Shown here: one piece after another, positions 11,001 to 26,000 of the stretch | How the letters are laid out: each line of letters opens with the position of its first letter | How positions within the stretch are numbered: the stretch's first letter is position 1 | Source of the DNA: Epinephelus fuscoguttatus | Lineage: Eukaryota > Chordata > Actinopteri > Perciformes > Serranidae | Assembly (NCBI RefSeq): GCF_011397635.1 | Contig: NC_064755.1 | Location: 20,691,282 to 20,755,281, forward strand | Reading direction: 5' to 3' | DNA: 64,000 nt | The notes under the pieces: model-generated | Seen by the model: only the letters and a program-made list of their open reading frames with translations | What the model was told of the DNA's origin: nothing | Databases searched by the model: none | Made by a program: the position numbers and the translations under genes

Positions 11001-14000
11001 GAACACGTGAGAACAGGAGAGAGGGATTATGGGAGCTGGCAGAGGGATGTCTGTTGCGGCCTGATGTCCAGTCATCTAGTTGCCTTCACTGTAACCCTGT
11101 AATCCAACAGATCTTGACAGGGGGAGCTGGATTAAAAATCAGGTTGTTGCTGATCTGTTAATGGCTATTTGGGTCACAGGGTCTGTGGAGCAGAGTTGAA
11201 AATAGGTGCCACGCATGTCAGCCGCGTTTGGTCTGTCTTGTGCCGTTCTCTCGAGTTTCTCTCCCACACATACACTGCACATGCTTCTGAGGCCGTGACT
11301 TAATCGCAGTCATGGCAGCTCCTCATTTTACCAGAATAGATGGCAGGCTGTTGAGAGACAGCAGAGACGGAGGCAGTAGAGCAGCTGCACTGTCTTGTCT
11401 GTAGTCTCTCTGAACCACACCACCACAGCAGCTTGGGCTTTAATAATCTCTGTTAGCACATGCCCGCATCCAGTAAAAAAAAGACACCTGTGGGCGAGCA
11501 ACACCATTAAGGCATTGACAGCATGCATGTTTCTGTTTGACAACTGATGAGCACTGATGGATTGTTTTTAGCTGGGGTGAGATGTAGGTCTGACAGGATT
11601 AGCCGTTTAATCAGTTAGGCTAAGAGTTCTCATTCACAAGCCATGGAGAGTAAAGTGTATACAAGTTTCCATTGCAGCTGAGATGACAGCTGGTGATTTC
11701 ACTGATTAACCCTCCTTCAGGAAAATCACCTGCTGTAGTCTTCAGATGGAATTATACGTAGTCTCTGACAAGGCTGTCAATCATGTCAGTCATTGCTCGT
11801 TAACTGTGGTCAAACTAGTCAGCGCTGATTATATATAAATAAAGATTCTGTTACTGCATTGCGTATATCCTGCTTCAAATGTTTCCAGAAACATATTTTA
11901 GTGTACTGTTTGGCTGCAAATTGTGATGTTTTGTTGGAATCAGTCAACCGAAGTACAACTGACCGCCCACCTGCCAGACCAACTTTTTTTGTAACATTAG
12001 GGACAAGTTGCACAAAACACCTGAAGTTAAGATTTTCCTGAAAGTCCTTGTTGAGGTTTCCTCAAAATAAAATCGGTTGCACAAAACACCCAGTCTTCTC
12101 CTTAAGATTTCCTTAAAATGTTGACTTAAGTATCTATGGTTTTCTCCTTGTCTTGGTCTTATACTTGAGGAATCCTGAGACCATTGCGCAAAAGACCTTA
12201 GCAACAAAAGCAAGGGAAAAAAACGACAAAACAAACTGAGTTACCTATAACTCTATCTTAACTGCAACATGACCAAGTTTAATCTTTTCCTCCTCTGACC
12301 AATATGGTTTTCTTGTCTTCTTTTGCCATCTTTGCACCATCCAACTATGAGCCACCTTTGTGAGATGATGACAGGCATCAAAAGTTTGAGTTCAAGCAAA
12401 CAAACAATCTCCATGGAAACTTTTACTGCTGTAAAATCACTTTCAACTCACTACATGAGTTAACGTTTTTCCTTAACTAAGGAAACCTTTTTAAGGGATT
12501 CTGTGCAGCTGTGTAAGTCCCTTGATTAAGGAGAAATTGAGCCTTAAGTGTCATACTTAGGGAGAAAATGTAGGTGTTTTGTGCAACTGGCTCCAGTTTC
12601 TTAAAGGGATGTTTTGCAAATTTTCAACCAGCTTTGTACCATAACAGTGCAGGTTGTAGCTGTAAATGAACTGTGGTTAACTCCTCTGTTGCTCGAAGTA
12701 CAGATTGTACTTAATCATTTTTAAATGCCTGCTACCACGCACTAGGGATGTAACGATTACCAGTAAAATGATAAACCGTGGTAAAATTCCCGACGGTTAG
12801 TATTATTATTATTTTAATTATCATTAAAACCGTGTTTGATTACCGCACTCACGATGATACTGCTCATTGCCTGGAAAAGCAGCAGCAGCAGTAGTAGTTT
12901 GGCCTCTGAAAACATAGCGACAGGCACCGAAGGCACCCGCACAGACAGTGCTCCGGAGATTTTTCGTGCCATGACTTGGCTGACAGACATGACACACTAC
13001 ACAATGGTACTCACCAATTATCCCCAGTCGTCTTTCATGATGTGTGTGATGTCATCGGGTTATTCTTGTCCTATTTTTTATTACTTTTACTATTATTTCA
13101 GTCACTTTGTCTGTTCATGTGCCAGTCGAAATGTTGTTGTAGACACCTAAAAAGCTACAGCAGATGGCAGGAGCTACATTTGAAGTACCATACGCAAACA
13201 TTCAAGTTACTGAATCCTCCACAACACGTTCCTGCAAGTATTTCACAATAAAAGCCTATTTAGAAAATGGAGGGATTCTGTCAGCTGAGGTTATAAGGGG
13301 CTTTTAATGATAATAATGATAACCGTGATATGAAATTTACATACCGTTACATCTCTACCACGCACACAAAAACTATAGAAGCAAGAAAATTGACCCTCTA
13401 GCTCTCTCAAACTCAGACCAAACTTCAAAGTGTAAAACTAGGCAATGCTGATCAAAGATTAACCCAGACTCTGTTACTGTATTGCCTATTTCTTACCTAA
13501 AATGTCTTCAGAAACATATTTAAGTGCACTGTTTGGCTGTAGTATGAGAATTAGTGAACGGGAATGGGACACCATACTGTTTCCTGTATTGTAAGAAACA
13601 GGCTGAAAAAACTGAGATCAAATGGTAAAACTAAGCACTGCTGATGAAATATGAACCAAGATTCTGTTACTGCGTTGCCTATTTCTCATCTCAAATGTTT
13701 TCAGAAAAATATTTTAGTGTACTGTTTAACTGTAATTCGAGATTGTTACAAGCCGGCTGCTATGTTGTTTACTGTGAAAAAAGTAGACACGCTCACATTA
13801 CATCACCCACCAGCAGGAGCAAATATTGGTCCAGTGTGGGGCAGTGCATTCTGACAGTTTTAGGCTTTGTACCTCTTGAGCAAAAGCAAATGCCATAGAC
13901 CTTTTTCTCTGATCATGTAGCTTTAATTTCAAACTTATTTGCATGTTTTTATTGGCTAGTCAACCCACTTTTATGAAAAGGCTGTCTTTCCATCAATAAA

Positions 14001-17000
14001 AAATACTTCTTTAACAGCTGGAAGAACTTTGGAAGAGCGTGGGTGTTAGATGAGTAGCAGATAAAAAAAAATACAAAGAGACAACACTCAAAGCTTTACC
14101 ATTTTAAATGCTGACACCATACAGAAGTGGAAATGAGGGTTATTGCTGCAATAACCCTACCTCTATGTACTCAGATGATTACTGCAATAAATGCTGACAG
14201 TGATACCAATCCTGGGAGACAGTCATGCACACAGTCCACTGATAATACACTGCCTGGCCAAAAAAAAAGTCACCACCAAAAGAAAAGGTCATACACTCTA
14301 ATATTTCGTTGGACCGCCTTTAGCTTTGATTATGGCACGCATTCGCTGTGGCATTGTTTCGATAAGCTTCTGCTGCAATGTCACAAGATTTATTTCCATC
14401 CAGTGTTGCATTAATTTTTCACCAAGATCTTGCATTGATGATGGTAGAGTCTGACCGCTGCGCAAAGCCTTCTCCAGCACATCCCAAAGATTCTCAATGG
14501 GGTTAAGGTCTGGACTCTGTGGTGGCCAATCCATGTGTGAAAATGATGTCTCGTGCTCCCTGAACCAGTCTTTCACAATTTGAGCCCGATGAATCCTGGC
14601 ATTGTCATCTTGGAATATGCCCGTGCCATCAGGGAAGAAAAAATCCATTGATGGAATAACCTGGTCATTCAGTATATTCAGGCAGTCAGCTGACCTCATT
14701 CTTTGAGCACATACTGTTGCTGAACCTAGACCTGACCAACTGCAGCAACCCCAGATCATAACACTGCCCCCACAGGCTTGTACAGTAGGCACTAGGCATG
14801 ATGGGTGCATCACTTCATCTGCCTCTCTTCTTACCCTGATGCGCCCATCACTCTGGAACAGGGTAAATCTGGACTCATCAGACCACATGACCTTCTTCCA
14901 TTGCTCCAGAGTTCAATCTTTATGCTCCCTAGCAAATTGAAGCCTTTTTTTCCGGTTAGCCTCACTGATTAGTGGTTTTCTTAAGGCTACACAGCTGTTC
15001 AGTCCCAATACCTTGAGTTCCCTTCGCATTGTGCGTGTGGAAATGCTCTTACTTTCACTATTAAACATAGCCCTGAGTTCTACTGTTGTTTTTCTTCGAT
15101 TTGATCTCACCAAACGTTTAAGTGATCGCCGATCACGATCATTGAGGATTTTTTTCCGGCCACATTTCTTCCTCGAAGACGATGGGTCCCCACTATCCTT
15201 CCAGTTTTTAATAATGCGTTGGACAGTTCTTAACCCAATTTTAGTAGTTTCTGCAATCTCCTTAGATGTTTTCTCTGCTTGATGCATGCCAATGATTTGA
15301 CCCTTTTCAAACAGACTAACATCTTTTCCACGACCACGGGATGTGTCTTTCGACATGTCTGTTTAGGAAATGAGAAGCAACTCATTGCACCAGTTGGGGT
15401 CAAATAACTTGTTGCCAGCTGAAAGATAATTGCCTATGCAGTAATTATCCAATAGGAGGCTCGTACCTATTTGCTTAGTTAAATCCAGGTGGCGACTTTT
15501 TTTTGGCCAGGCAGTGTAGCATCTTCATTAAACCACTTCTTTAAAATGGAGTGGTAAGGGAGCTGTTGCTATTCATCTGCACTTGTACAGTTGTTTTGTG
15601 CATTTAATGGTCATCCTTATGATTTCATATTTCCCTGGTATGAACAGATAGACTCTTCTGACCTCACTTTATTAGCACTGTTCCTGCTATTATGTAGACT
15701 GATAAGTGGCCATTTTTAAAAGAGTGGTGTGAAAGATGCAGTTTGTGAGTAACCGCCCAACAAAGCTTTTTGTGAATTCCCTAATTAAACTCTGTGATCA
15801 TTTTTGGGCAAGACATCTGAGAAATTGCAATCTGACATGAAATGCAGCAGTGCGGGGAAACATATCGATGTGCCTGCAAATGAAATCAAGTCCCCACCCC
15901 TTACAACCAGTTACACCTCACTGTGTCTTGTGTGTTTCAGAAGATGTGCTGGTTGAGGAAAACCAAAGCGGTTCTGTGTCTTTGTCTAGCATGATGACCT
16001 CCTCCTCAGCTGCTGGCATGTCGTTGAGCTTGGAGATGCCCCGGAAACGCAAGGGCAGCGTGGACAACCAGTAAGTAGTTGATTGCTTTAAAGTGGCTCA
16101 CAGAAAACCTATAAAATCCAATGACCTAAATTGTTGTGAGTTGCTATTGATAGTCATGCATTTTCTTCCTAGGGACACAAAATCTGGATCCATCCCTGAC
16201 GTTGATATGGAAGACGATGGGTACTGTGCATTAATTAAGGACTTCAGAGCTGACCTCTTTATTTTGTGCTGTTGTGTATTTGCATATTGCTTGGCATACA
16301 TGCATACATATGTATTGTTGATCCGTGTTGTATATTGTCACTCTATTTATCTGTCAGTCTCAAGTGTGTGTTTTTCTCCTCTTTAGGTCAGATGGAGATG
16401 ACCAACATGTCAAAATTAAATGCTTCAGGTAGGTTATATTAGATAATTGTGTAATGTTATCTTAAAATCTCCATTGTTTAAGTCCTCTAAAATTTAGACT
16501 GTGCTACGTTCAAGGATGCAGATGATTTGTAAAGTGAAATGAGGAAACCCCGGTGAGTCATCTGAATCATTTCTTATTTAACGTCTCTGCAGGGAACCAC
16601 ACAGCCAAATTGAGAAGAGGAGACGGGACAAAATGAACAATCTCATCGACAAACTATCAGCCATGATCCCTACTTGCAACCCCATGTCCCGTAAACTGGA
16701 CAAACTCACTGTGCTCAGAATGGCTGTGCAGCACCTCAAATCTCTCAAAGGTACCACTTTATATATAATCCTTAACATTTATACTTCTCCCAGTCAGTAA
16801 AAAAGTAAGCTGTGTAGTTAAATTGTTTCCTTTTTTGTCCTCTTTAGTTGTGATTATTGTTGTTATGTCCTACTTTGTTGTGCGTAGCCTACAAACAAAG
16901 TTAGTACTGTTAAAAGTCCAGTATGAACAATGTGGATCAAATATTTGTTGCTGTTTTTAGTCAGTAATAATACATTAAATTAATTTGTCTAACTGTAATA

Positions 17001-20000
17001 TATTTATATTTCACATACAATTCCTGTCTGCAAGAATACTCTGTTCTTCACGACACATTGTGGCTCTGTCAAGAACAAACAAGGCGCATTTTTTTGTTAG
17101 CTTCTGAAATGTGCGGCAGCAGATCTGCTGAAATTACAAGAATTGTTTAGTGTAGCTGTGATCAGTTCAGGCTGCCGCTTGGCGGAGAAGTGCACCTTAT
17201 TAAGTGCACTTTTCTAGTTATTGTTTTATTTTCTGTTTACAATGTTTCTGTGATGTAGCTTCCTTTTTAAAAAAGCTATAAAAAGTGAATTACAAAACTA
17301 ATGTCAGAGTGTTATATAATAATCTCCTATTGGGCTGACTGTGAAGCATTTTTGTCTGTGTTTTAAGGTTCATCAAGTTCTTTTTCTGAAGTCAACTACA
17401 AACCGTCGTTCCTTCCCAACGAGGAGCTCAAACACCTTGTCCTCAAGGTAAGGACACAGGTGTTAAAGGCAACTGAAACACCAGTACATTTTTTAGTCAT
17501 TACAAACTTGAGGTAACTCTATCACCTGTCAATAATTTGAGGATGTTTTAAACACTTTATTCAAAAGCCACCATCAGGCTAAAATCTGATGCTAGTGATA
17601 ATGCCTCTGCTATACTTTGGGTTCTGTTCATCTGTAACTATCGAGAGAGAGAGATCTTTTCTAATACATGCATTGAATTTTCAGTTGAAATTACTATGTA
17701 GACTGTAACGGATGCACCAATGCTTCTGTTGAGTTTAAAAAACTACATTAATGTTAATAGAAAAAATGTATTTAATGTCATCCTTCTTTTGTCTTGACCA
17801 TGTCATCATGTTGGACCCCCCTATCCCCCCCCCTCCCCACGTTTCTCTGTTGTGCAGGCTGCAGATGGGTTCCTGTTTGTAGTGGGCTGTGATCGTGGGA
17901 AAATAGTTTTTGTCTCGGAGTCCGTCACGAAGATATTAAATTATAGTCGGGTAATGCTTTTACATGTGTCACTCTGTCTGCAGCATATTTGTTAATGTGA
18001 AACCCCCGGACGCACCAGATGGGTTGTCTTTGTCTTGGCACCAGTGGTAATGGACTAGAACCCACTAGCACGTGTGTGTTGGCCTGTAGCACCGTATTTG
18101 GCATTGTGTGCACAGATTTCACAGAAGTACAGTATGCTTTAGAAATATAAAATTGATGTTATTTGCATTGTGACATTTGAAAAAAGCACATTAGCGTGTC
18201 TTTAATTTGTGTTGAATATATTAATCCAAAAAATGAAATGTATTATACTTTTTCAGGCACTGTTGCAGATCATGATCAAATTCTAGTGCTGTAATGGCTC
18301 AGTTAAATCCTGATAAATCTTTTAGGTGTTGTCAAAAATCAATTTCAATGCAAAATGCTTGTGGGTGTTGGAGCGAAGTTCAGTTAATGGTAAAGAACAT
18401 TTATATACTGTCCTTTCAGAAACATCTGAGGAATGAGTCGTCGTTTTTTTCTGCTTCGTTCTTACTTAAATCTAAATGTGTTCCAACTTTGCTCCACACA
18501 GTGTCTGGTGTGCTCCAGGGGTCCACAGTCCATTTACTTTGTCAATTTATTATTCGTCTGCAGGATTTGCCATAGATGCAGAATGGTTTTGACATTTCTT
18601 TTTATCAGAGCGGGAATTGCGTTTAGGTCAGTTTGACGAGCTGTCTGTTCTCCCTACAGGCGGAGCTGATTGGACAGAGCCTGTTTGATTACATACACCC
18701 AAAGGACATGGGAAAAGTGAAGGAGCAGCTGTCAGCTTCTGAATTATACCCTCGTGAACGACTAATAGATGCTAAAAGTAAAGCAATTATTTGTGTCTTG
18801 CTGTGTGAGCGAGTGTGTGAGAAAGAGAGAGCATATTTAACGCTCCCTTCATGTCTCCAGCCGGTCTGCAGGTCCAGGCTGACCTCCCAGTCGGTGCATC
18901 ACGGCTGTGTTCAGGCGCACGCCGCTCATTCTTCTGCCGCATGAAGTACAACAAAATCTCTGTCAAGGTGGAGGAGAAGGAATTCCAAGCAGGCACCTCC
19001 AAAAAGAAAGGTGGGGAAATTATCCAGTGGATTATTCAACAGATCAATTTTGTACATTCAGGCTTCAAATTTATTTGGTTTCATGTATAAATGCTAATAT
19101 AATATTCACGCTTCCATTCACATGAAGTATTAGTGTAAAGCAGAGGTTTTCAAACTGTGAGGCAGAGTTGGGGAGTCCATTGCAGATCACAACTTAACAG
19201 GATTTGCATTAATGTCCATTAATCCACTTCGAAATCATAGAAAAAATATGCTCCTTAAGACTCCAGCACTTGCGCAGGAATCTTCTCATTATTAACTTTC
19301 ATCGGTATCAAAGTAAATCAGTGATAGTTGTCTGTACATCAGTGGGTGCACTGCAAAAAGGAACTGCTATTAGCTTTTAATTTGCCAAAATGTAAACAAG
19401 TATGGGCTAAAAAATGGGGAACAAGTTGTCGCTCACTGCACGAAGTAACTCCCTGAATCCATGGCAACATTATACTTCCTGGTTTCATCTCCTAAAGAAT
19501 TATGGGAATTGTGGTTCCAACGTCTGGAGTATGATTATCCCCCATATAGAAGTAAGACAAAGACATAACATACATGACAATCTCAGAATGTCCCATTGGT
19601 CCTGATTTTGTCTGAAGTTGGGCCCACAGTGTCAGACTATAAAACCCTCTGGTGTGAATGAATGTATTTATTTTCTTTTTTGTTTTATGTGTGTGTGTAT
19701 ATTGTGTACATTAAACAACACACTTAAGGCTGCCACCTATGCGAACTGAGACTCAAGTCCCTATGACAAACTGATCTTGTTACAATGCATGCTAATGTTG
19801 TTATGGTTGAAGCATTTATGTTTTCAAAGACATGGATATAAACCGCAAGTGCAACTTGACTGGTTCGTAGAGGCACACGTGAGGAGGTGCCTCCAATTTA
19901 CCCTTAGTGCTTGGAAGAGCTGCCAAAAATATTAAAATGATTTCAGTGGCCAGCTAGGCTAGCTGACTGGCCCGTTAACGTTAACCAACTTAAGGGTGAA

Positions 20001-23000
20001 AAAAAGCCTTTTTATCACTAAGGTTGGAGGTAAAGGTAATATAATTGTAGAGCTGACAGGAAGTAAGCAGACGTGAAGTTCATAAATTGGACATACGTCA
20101 CACTGCATTGTGCAAGTAGAGAGTTGTCTGTATGTAATAAATGTGTACCAGACATGTAACTTTGCTTATCTAAATTTTCTGGTTAAATAAAGATTAAAAA
20201 AACATGTCATGATTTGTTCTCTGCATCTGCTTACAGAGTCGCAGAAGTACTGCACCGTCCACTGTACAGGCTACATGCGCAGCTGGCCTACCAGTCAGCT
20301 GGGAGCAGATGGGGAGGGCGAGGCAGACAAGCAGGATAGCTCTCACTTCAGCTGCCTGGTGGCGGTAGGACGCGTCCACTCCCACTCATCTCCCCAGATA
20401 AATGGAGAGGTCCGAGTTAAACCCACAGAGTTCATCACACGCTATGCCATGGATGGAAAATTCACCTTTGTCGATCAAAGGTAGAACTGGATTTGACTAA
20501 GGGGGTGGTAGGGCGTTGGAGTTTCTATTGATCAACACAAAAGACATATACAGTATTCTAAATAATACAGTAGTCATTTAAAAGTAATTTGCACTAACAT
20601 GATACACTTGTGAGCTCTTTTAACACTTTGCTTCATCCTTTCCTCCCACAGAGCAACAACCATTCTTGGTTATCTTCCCCAAGAATTGCTGGGTACGTCA
20701 TGCTATGAGTACTTCCATCAAGATGACTTACCACATTTAGCAGACAGACATCGAAAAGGTAAATAGAGTATTTTGGTGACCTCACACTGGTTCTTCTAAT
20801 TGTCTTGGATCCTTCATTAATCACGTAGGCCTATTTAGATCCAATTTTTGCTTACAGTAGCGTTGCAGTGCTAAAGCACAGGTAAATCACTGGGTTGCCC
20901 ATATTTTACATCCACTGGTCCTGTGCTTAAAGGCGTAGAATGGGGTAGGGCGATGGGGACATGTCCCTACAAATATCCAGTGACACTGTTGTCTGTCCGT
21001 GTCTGGTCAATGTATTTAGTATATAAACAGTCAACAGGTCTCGTTCTATACTATGAGTCCTGCCTCCCTAACCCAGTATCGCTAATTAGATTGGCCTCAC
21101 CGTTGTCAATATGTGAGAGGCTGTAGCTACATCTCACCTTGTCAACAAGATGTGCAATCTCTTGACGGGTAGTTGTCTTTGTGTGCTGCCCACTGAAAAG
21201 CTGAGGACAGCGGCTGTGAGCTGCACTTTATCGGAGATGAAGTAAATATTTGTGTCACACAATGGTGAGATTTATGTCTGACTGACTTGTTTTCAGTTTG
21301 TCTCAGATTTTCACCTCTGCTCTGACGAAGAGCAGCACATAGCCTCTTGAACTCAGCCTCATTTGGATACCAGAGTCCCTCACGGGGTTCTGTCTGTCCA
21401 ATGATTTGAAGAACATAATGCACAGCAGACTATAGGAAATACTATGACTTTGTTATTATTAAATCATGAGTTTATTATTCTAATATTACTACTTATTATT
21501 CCTTATTAATTTAATTAATTAAAGACATTTCCACCACACGTTGATGCATAAATAAATCACCAGAGTGCTCGCGGCTTTAAGCAGATCATGCTTCATTTTC
21601 CACTCTTTAGTCCTCTAACTTGTCCTCTCTTTTGTTCTTCCACAGTGCTGCGGAGTAAAGACAAAATAGAGACAAACTGCTATAAGTTCAAGACAAAATA
21701 CGGCTCTTTCGTCACTCTGCAAAGTCAGTGGTTTAGTTTTGTAAATCCCTGGACCAAAGAAGTAGAATACATAGTGTCAACTAACACAGTTATATCGTGA
21801 GTATATGCTTCAGTTCCTTTGTGTATTACTGAGATATCTTTGAGATAGATGCGCAGTATATTAACAAGAACTTCACCTTTTTTCACTCTCCCCACGACAA
21901 GGTATGATAACAGTCGAACCAGTCGGTCGGGAAACAAGTCTGAACAGTCGAGAAATTCCAAGACTTCTGAAGGTCAGTTAAATGAAGACGTCTCGGATGC
22001 CTTGTGATGCTTGAAAATACAGATTGTGTAGCCTCAGCACACTGTCAAGCACATGTTGTCTTTTCCTTTCTCTCGTTTTTCTGCTAGAAGATGGCAAGAA
22101 GTCCCTTCCAGTCATACCAGGTATCTCCACTTCACCTGGAGCTATGATTTATGCTGGAAGCATAGGGACCCAGATCGCCAATGAGCTGCTGGATTTCAAC
22201 AGGTGTGGCCTCACAGCAGAGCAAGTCCTTTTTACTGTTTTAACTTATTTATTTATTTATATTTTTGTAATTGCAATTGCTGTGCTCATCAGTTGTTGTA
22301 AGAGTTAAGTTGATTTGTGTATGTGTTGTTTCAGGATGAACTCGTCACCCTCCAGTGGCAGCGTCAGCCCGTTCAGTGGACCCCAGGATAAGTGTCCACA
22401 AACTCACAATCAACTCAGCAACAATGTAAGTCAATGTGCATGTGTATGTTTCGTCACTGGTGCATCTGCCTCAGGGTGGGGAAGCCCACAGCCCCCCAAA
22501 ATTGCGTCCCCATTCACCAAACTGCATGAGTCCTTTCAGACTAGTCCAGTCTAAATTGGCTGAGTGTAATTAATGAAAAACCTGTCCATAGTTTAATGAA
22601 TCATGTATGTTTACACGTCTGTAGCGTCCATTGGGACATAGGCCTACATTACAGTAAATGTTTTTGCAGTGCTACTTGGTGGGAATCCTCACATGAAGAT
22701 CAGTCAAACAACTTGCTACTGTAAATTTAAATAACACCAAATATGTTTTCAACATAATATGAACATTATTTTTTGTCCCAATGTTTGGGCGCATGCAGTC
22801 AATACCTGACACTACCTGAATAGGGTGTAAGTTTTAGCAGTAAAATGATATTTAGGTTTGCAATAGAAATGAGTAATTTGCATTAGAGGCCAAACATTTG
22901 ATATGAAATGCAGTCTTGAAAATTTTACCATCTTCATTGATGTTTACAACTGTTCATGCACCAAGCTAATGATTGGGACTGCAGTCTGTGGTTGTTTTAT

Positions 23001-26000
23001 GCTTCCGCACCGGAAACAGCTGAGGCCAGAGACATTGGCCCTCATCAACATAACGAACGTAGGACAGAAAACTGGGTGTACAGTGATTTCCCAGCAAAGC
23101 TTGGCATTAATCAATATGGACATGAGAGAATTCTACGATCAATCACGTCAGGTCTCAGCTCGTGTACCCAGTTTTGAGTCAGCATGGTTTTGCAGTGCAG
23201 CATAATAAATCTGGCTAAGTTGGAGAATTGTTATGAGACCATGCTCTGACTGGTGTCTGAGTATTTGCAGCCACATATTAATCACTTAAAAAGGTTTAGC
23301 TGCCATGTGGACGCAGGCTCTGTATCACTGCTCACAGTTGCTTGGCTCTGTGGGACTGGCTCCAGGCTGATTGAAGGCTGATCACTGCTTCTGCCCAGCT
23401 TTAAAAAATATATATATTTATATATGAATAAATTGTTGTATTAAACACTGACAAATCCAAAGCATGTTTAGTTCATTTATCAATAAAACAGCATTAAAAA
23501 GAAATGAAAATACCCTGCAACAGTATAATTGTTTAAGTACTAGTAGCCTAGGTCATTAAATTTTTACCATTGTCTGGCTGGGACACAGGTGGTGCATCTG
23601 TGTCTCTTCCACCACCTGTTAATTCCTGAAATAGAAGCAGACCTGATACGTGTAGCCACACTCTCCTCGTTCTGTGTCAGTTATAAGCTTTTATATGAGT
23701 ATTATAACAATATCAATACCATATAATATATGGGCTAATATTATTAATGTATGTAGGCTGTAGTTCAGTAGGCTACATAACATAAATGTAAAAATAAAAT
23801 ATTCCAACCTCAGCTGGAGTTCGGTTGTCCACTGCAACGCTGTTGACCACAGCACAGTTTTCTTCCTTTACTTACTGCGTTTTGTGACTCCCTTTAATGC
23901 CACTTTTCAGGCTGCCAAATAGAACCAGTTGGTTAAAATGGACCTGGGACGTCAGTGTTTCCATTTCTAGCTCAGAGAAGTTTCTCTTCTCGACCGTATT
24001 ACACCTCTCCATGTCATAAACTCTCAGAAAGAGGCTTCTAAACCGAGAATATATTGGAGCGTGATATGTAGCTGCCACATTTATTAACACCTGCTCATTC
24101 CTTTGCTGTGATCGGCGAGATAAAAACGTTTCTTGAATCACACATGAACCCTATTGCAAAATGATTTATGCGCTCAGGTCTGTGCTGGTTTGTATGTTAG
24201 ATTGACAAATGAGGGCCATTATGATTTGAGGTTGTCCTACGTCCCATTCTCATGAGCATGGTTTTTCAAGAATGCCTTGAGGTAATTTTTTCAAATTGTC
24301 TACTTGGATTCAATGATGAACTGATTAGATCTTAGTGGTCAGAGGTCACTATGACCTCTCAAAACATGTTTTTGGCCATAACTCAAGAATTCATACACTA
24401 ATAACGATAACATTTCACCCAAATGTCTAAAAGGTCAAAGTGATGGCATTTGTATCAAAAAGGTAAAAGGTCTGTGACATCATAATTCTTTCTGGCCTTT
24501 ATTTGATGTGATCATATCTCAGGAACAGAAGGGGAGCTATTTTGTCAGATTCCGAATTGGTGACACTGATCTTTGGTGCCCACCTTAAAACTGTGCTGAT
24601 TGTATAGATCCTCTGTGATGCTGGGTTGAAGATGTGCGTGAAGCATCGATATAGTTTAGAATTTGTAGCTTCTTTGCAGCAACTTCTGTATTTGTAATTC
24701 TGGTTAGTTTGATGTTTCAAACTGGCAGTTTGAACAAAGAAGCTCAGCCTGGCTTTTCATATTTTGCCGCCTCCTTTGTTGAAGCATCTCCCAGTAATGG
24801 AAAGAAGAAGATTTTCTTAGAAGTAGAATAACCATAATGCTGTATGTCCTGGGAAATTATGGTGAATTTCCTCTGGCAGGTTGAAAGACATAATTTAGAC
24901 CGCACAGATTTGATTCTCCTCTTTTTTCCCCCCTCATGTCTAACTGACTGTTAGAGCTGTAATTTGCTTCTCTTTTGGTCTCTAGGTGCCAAATGGAGAG
25001 GCAACAGACATGGAGATCCCAGCAAAGTCCAGCTCAGAGGATGAGCCCCAAGGAGCTGCATTCTCAGGAGGAGACACACTCATGGGTACTCTATCTGATT
25101 CTGTTAAAAGCTTTTGTAGGAATTTTATGTCGTATTTCAAACTGGTTTGATATTAAGCCAAACAGTGGAGTGAACCTGTATTCAGAATTTTACCAGATGT
25201 TGCACTGCCAGACACTTAGCAGCTGCTCCCGAGCTGAACATAATGATGCCGTGTCTGAACAGAAAATGACCATCTGATTTTCATGTTGCATCACGCAACA
25301 TCTGAGCTCTCTGCCCACACTAAATCTATTAAATACGCACTTTTAATATGTCATGTAAACCATATAAATATAAGCCATGTGCTCGAGATCAAACTTGAGA
25401 CATTACCACTGAAAGGATGGGTGAGTGGCCCACTTGCTCTCTCTCTACGTTTGTACTTTTTAAATAGAAAACACATTTTATATTATGATATTTACAGGAA
25501 GTGACATACAATATACCTGACAGCAAGTAGCGTAGCTTGTTATTAGCAAAACTTTAGCTCCCTGACGATCTCCCTTTAGCCAGCTGCCATCGTATTTTGG
25601 GTTTTGTAGTGAAATAAGGAGGTACTGTGTAGATAATTTCTCAGTTAAGTTTAATATATTATCCATTCGTCGTCCACGGCGGCTCCTCCTATGCGAGTGA
25701 AAGGGATAAATAGAAACAGGGCTGAAATCTGTGTGACGTGTTGTCACTGCTAGTTAGGACACCTCTTTCTTTGGCTTCGAATCTGAAATGTTGTCATATT
25801 GGGGCAGTTGTAGTTTTTCTGAGAGACTCACTCTGTCATGTCTCCTCTCATCATCAACAAAACCGCGTAACTTTCTGGCGAACAAAAACAGCATGCGCAG
25901 CTTGTCCCCCCTCCCACCTCTACTGAATTTGATCTCCTTCATGTTGCCAGTGCTCCACTTGGCAGTAAATTACAAATGGTCACTAGGGGCTCCGTTGGTC

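Larger units (their letters stand above)
5071..15940 (+). other. bmal2: bmal2 intron 1 (10.9 kb), transposon-rich
   Basis: Runs from gtaattgaaa after exon 1 to tgtgtttcag before exon 2. It holds two hAT-like elements with 8-bp duplications, several palindromic elements, a Tc1 element and repeat family B (all listed separately). The first ~300 bp carry clock-type regulatory motifs. No other gene is supported. Unassigned gaps (for example 10721-11800 and 15519-15900) show nothing I can name. Confidence 0.8.

Noticed and set aside
11944-12234. 96-codon open frame on the - strand
   Set aside because: It spans the left inverted repeat of the element at 12006-12588 and includes its terminal text; not a gene.
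12836-13251. Two overlapping open frames near 12.8-13.2 kb
   Set aside because: They fall inside a hAT element with no transposase similarity.
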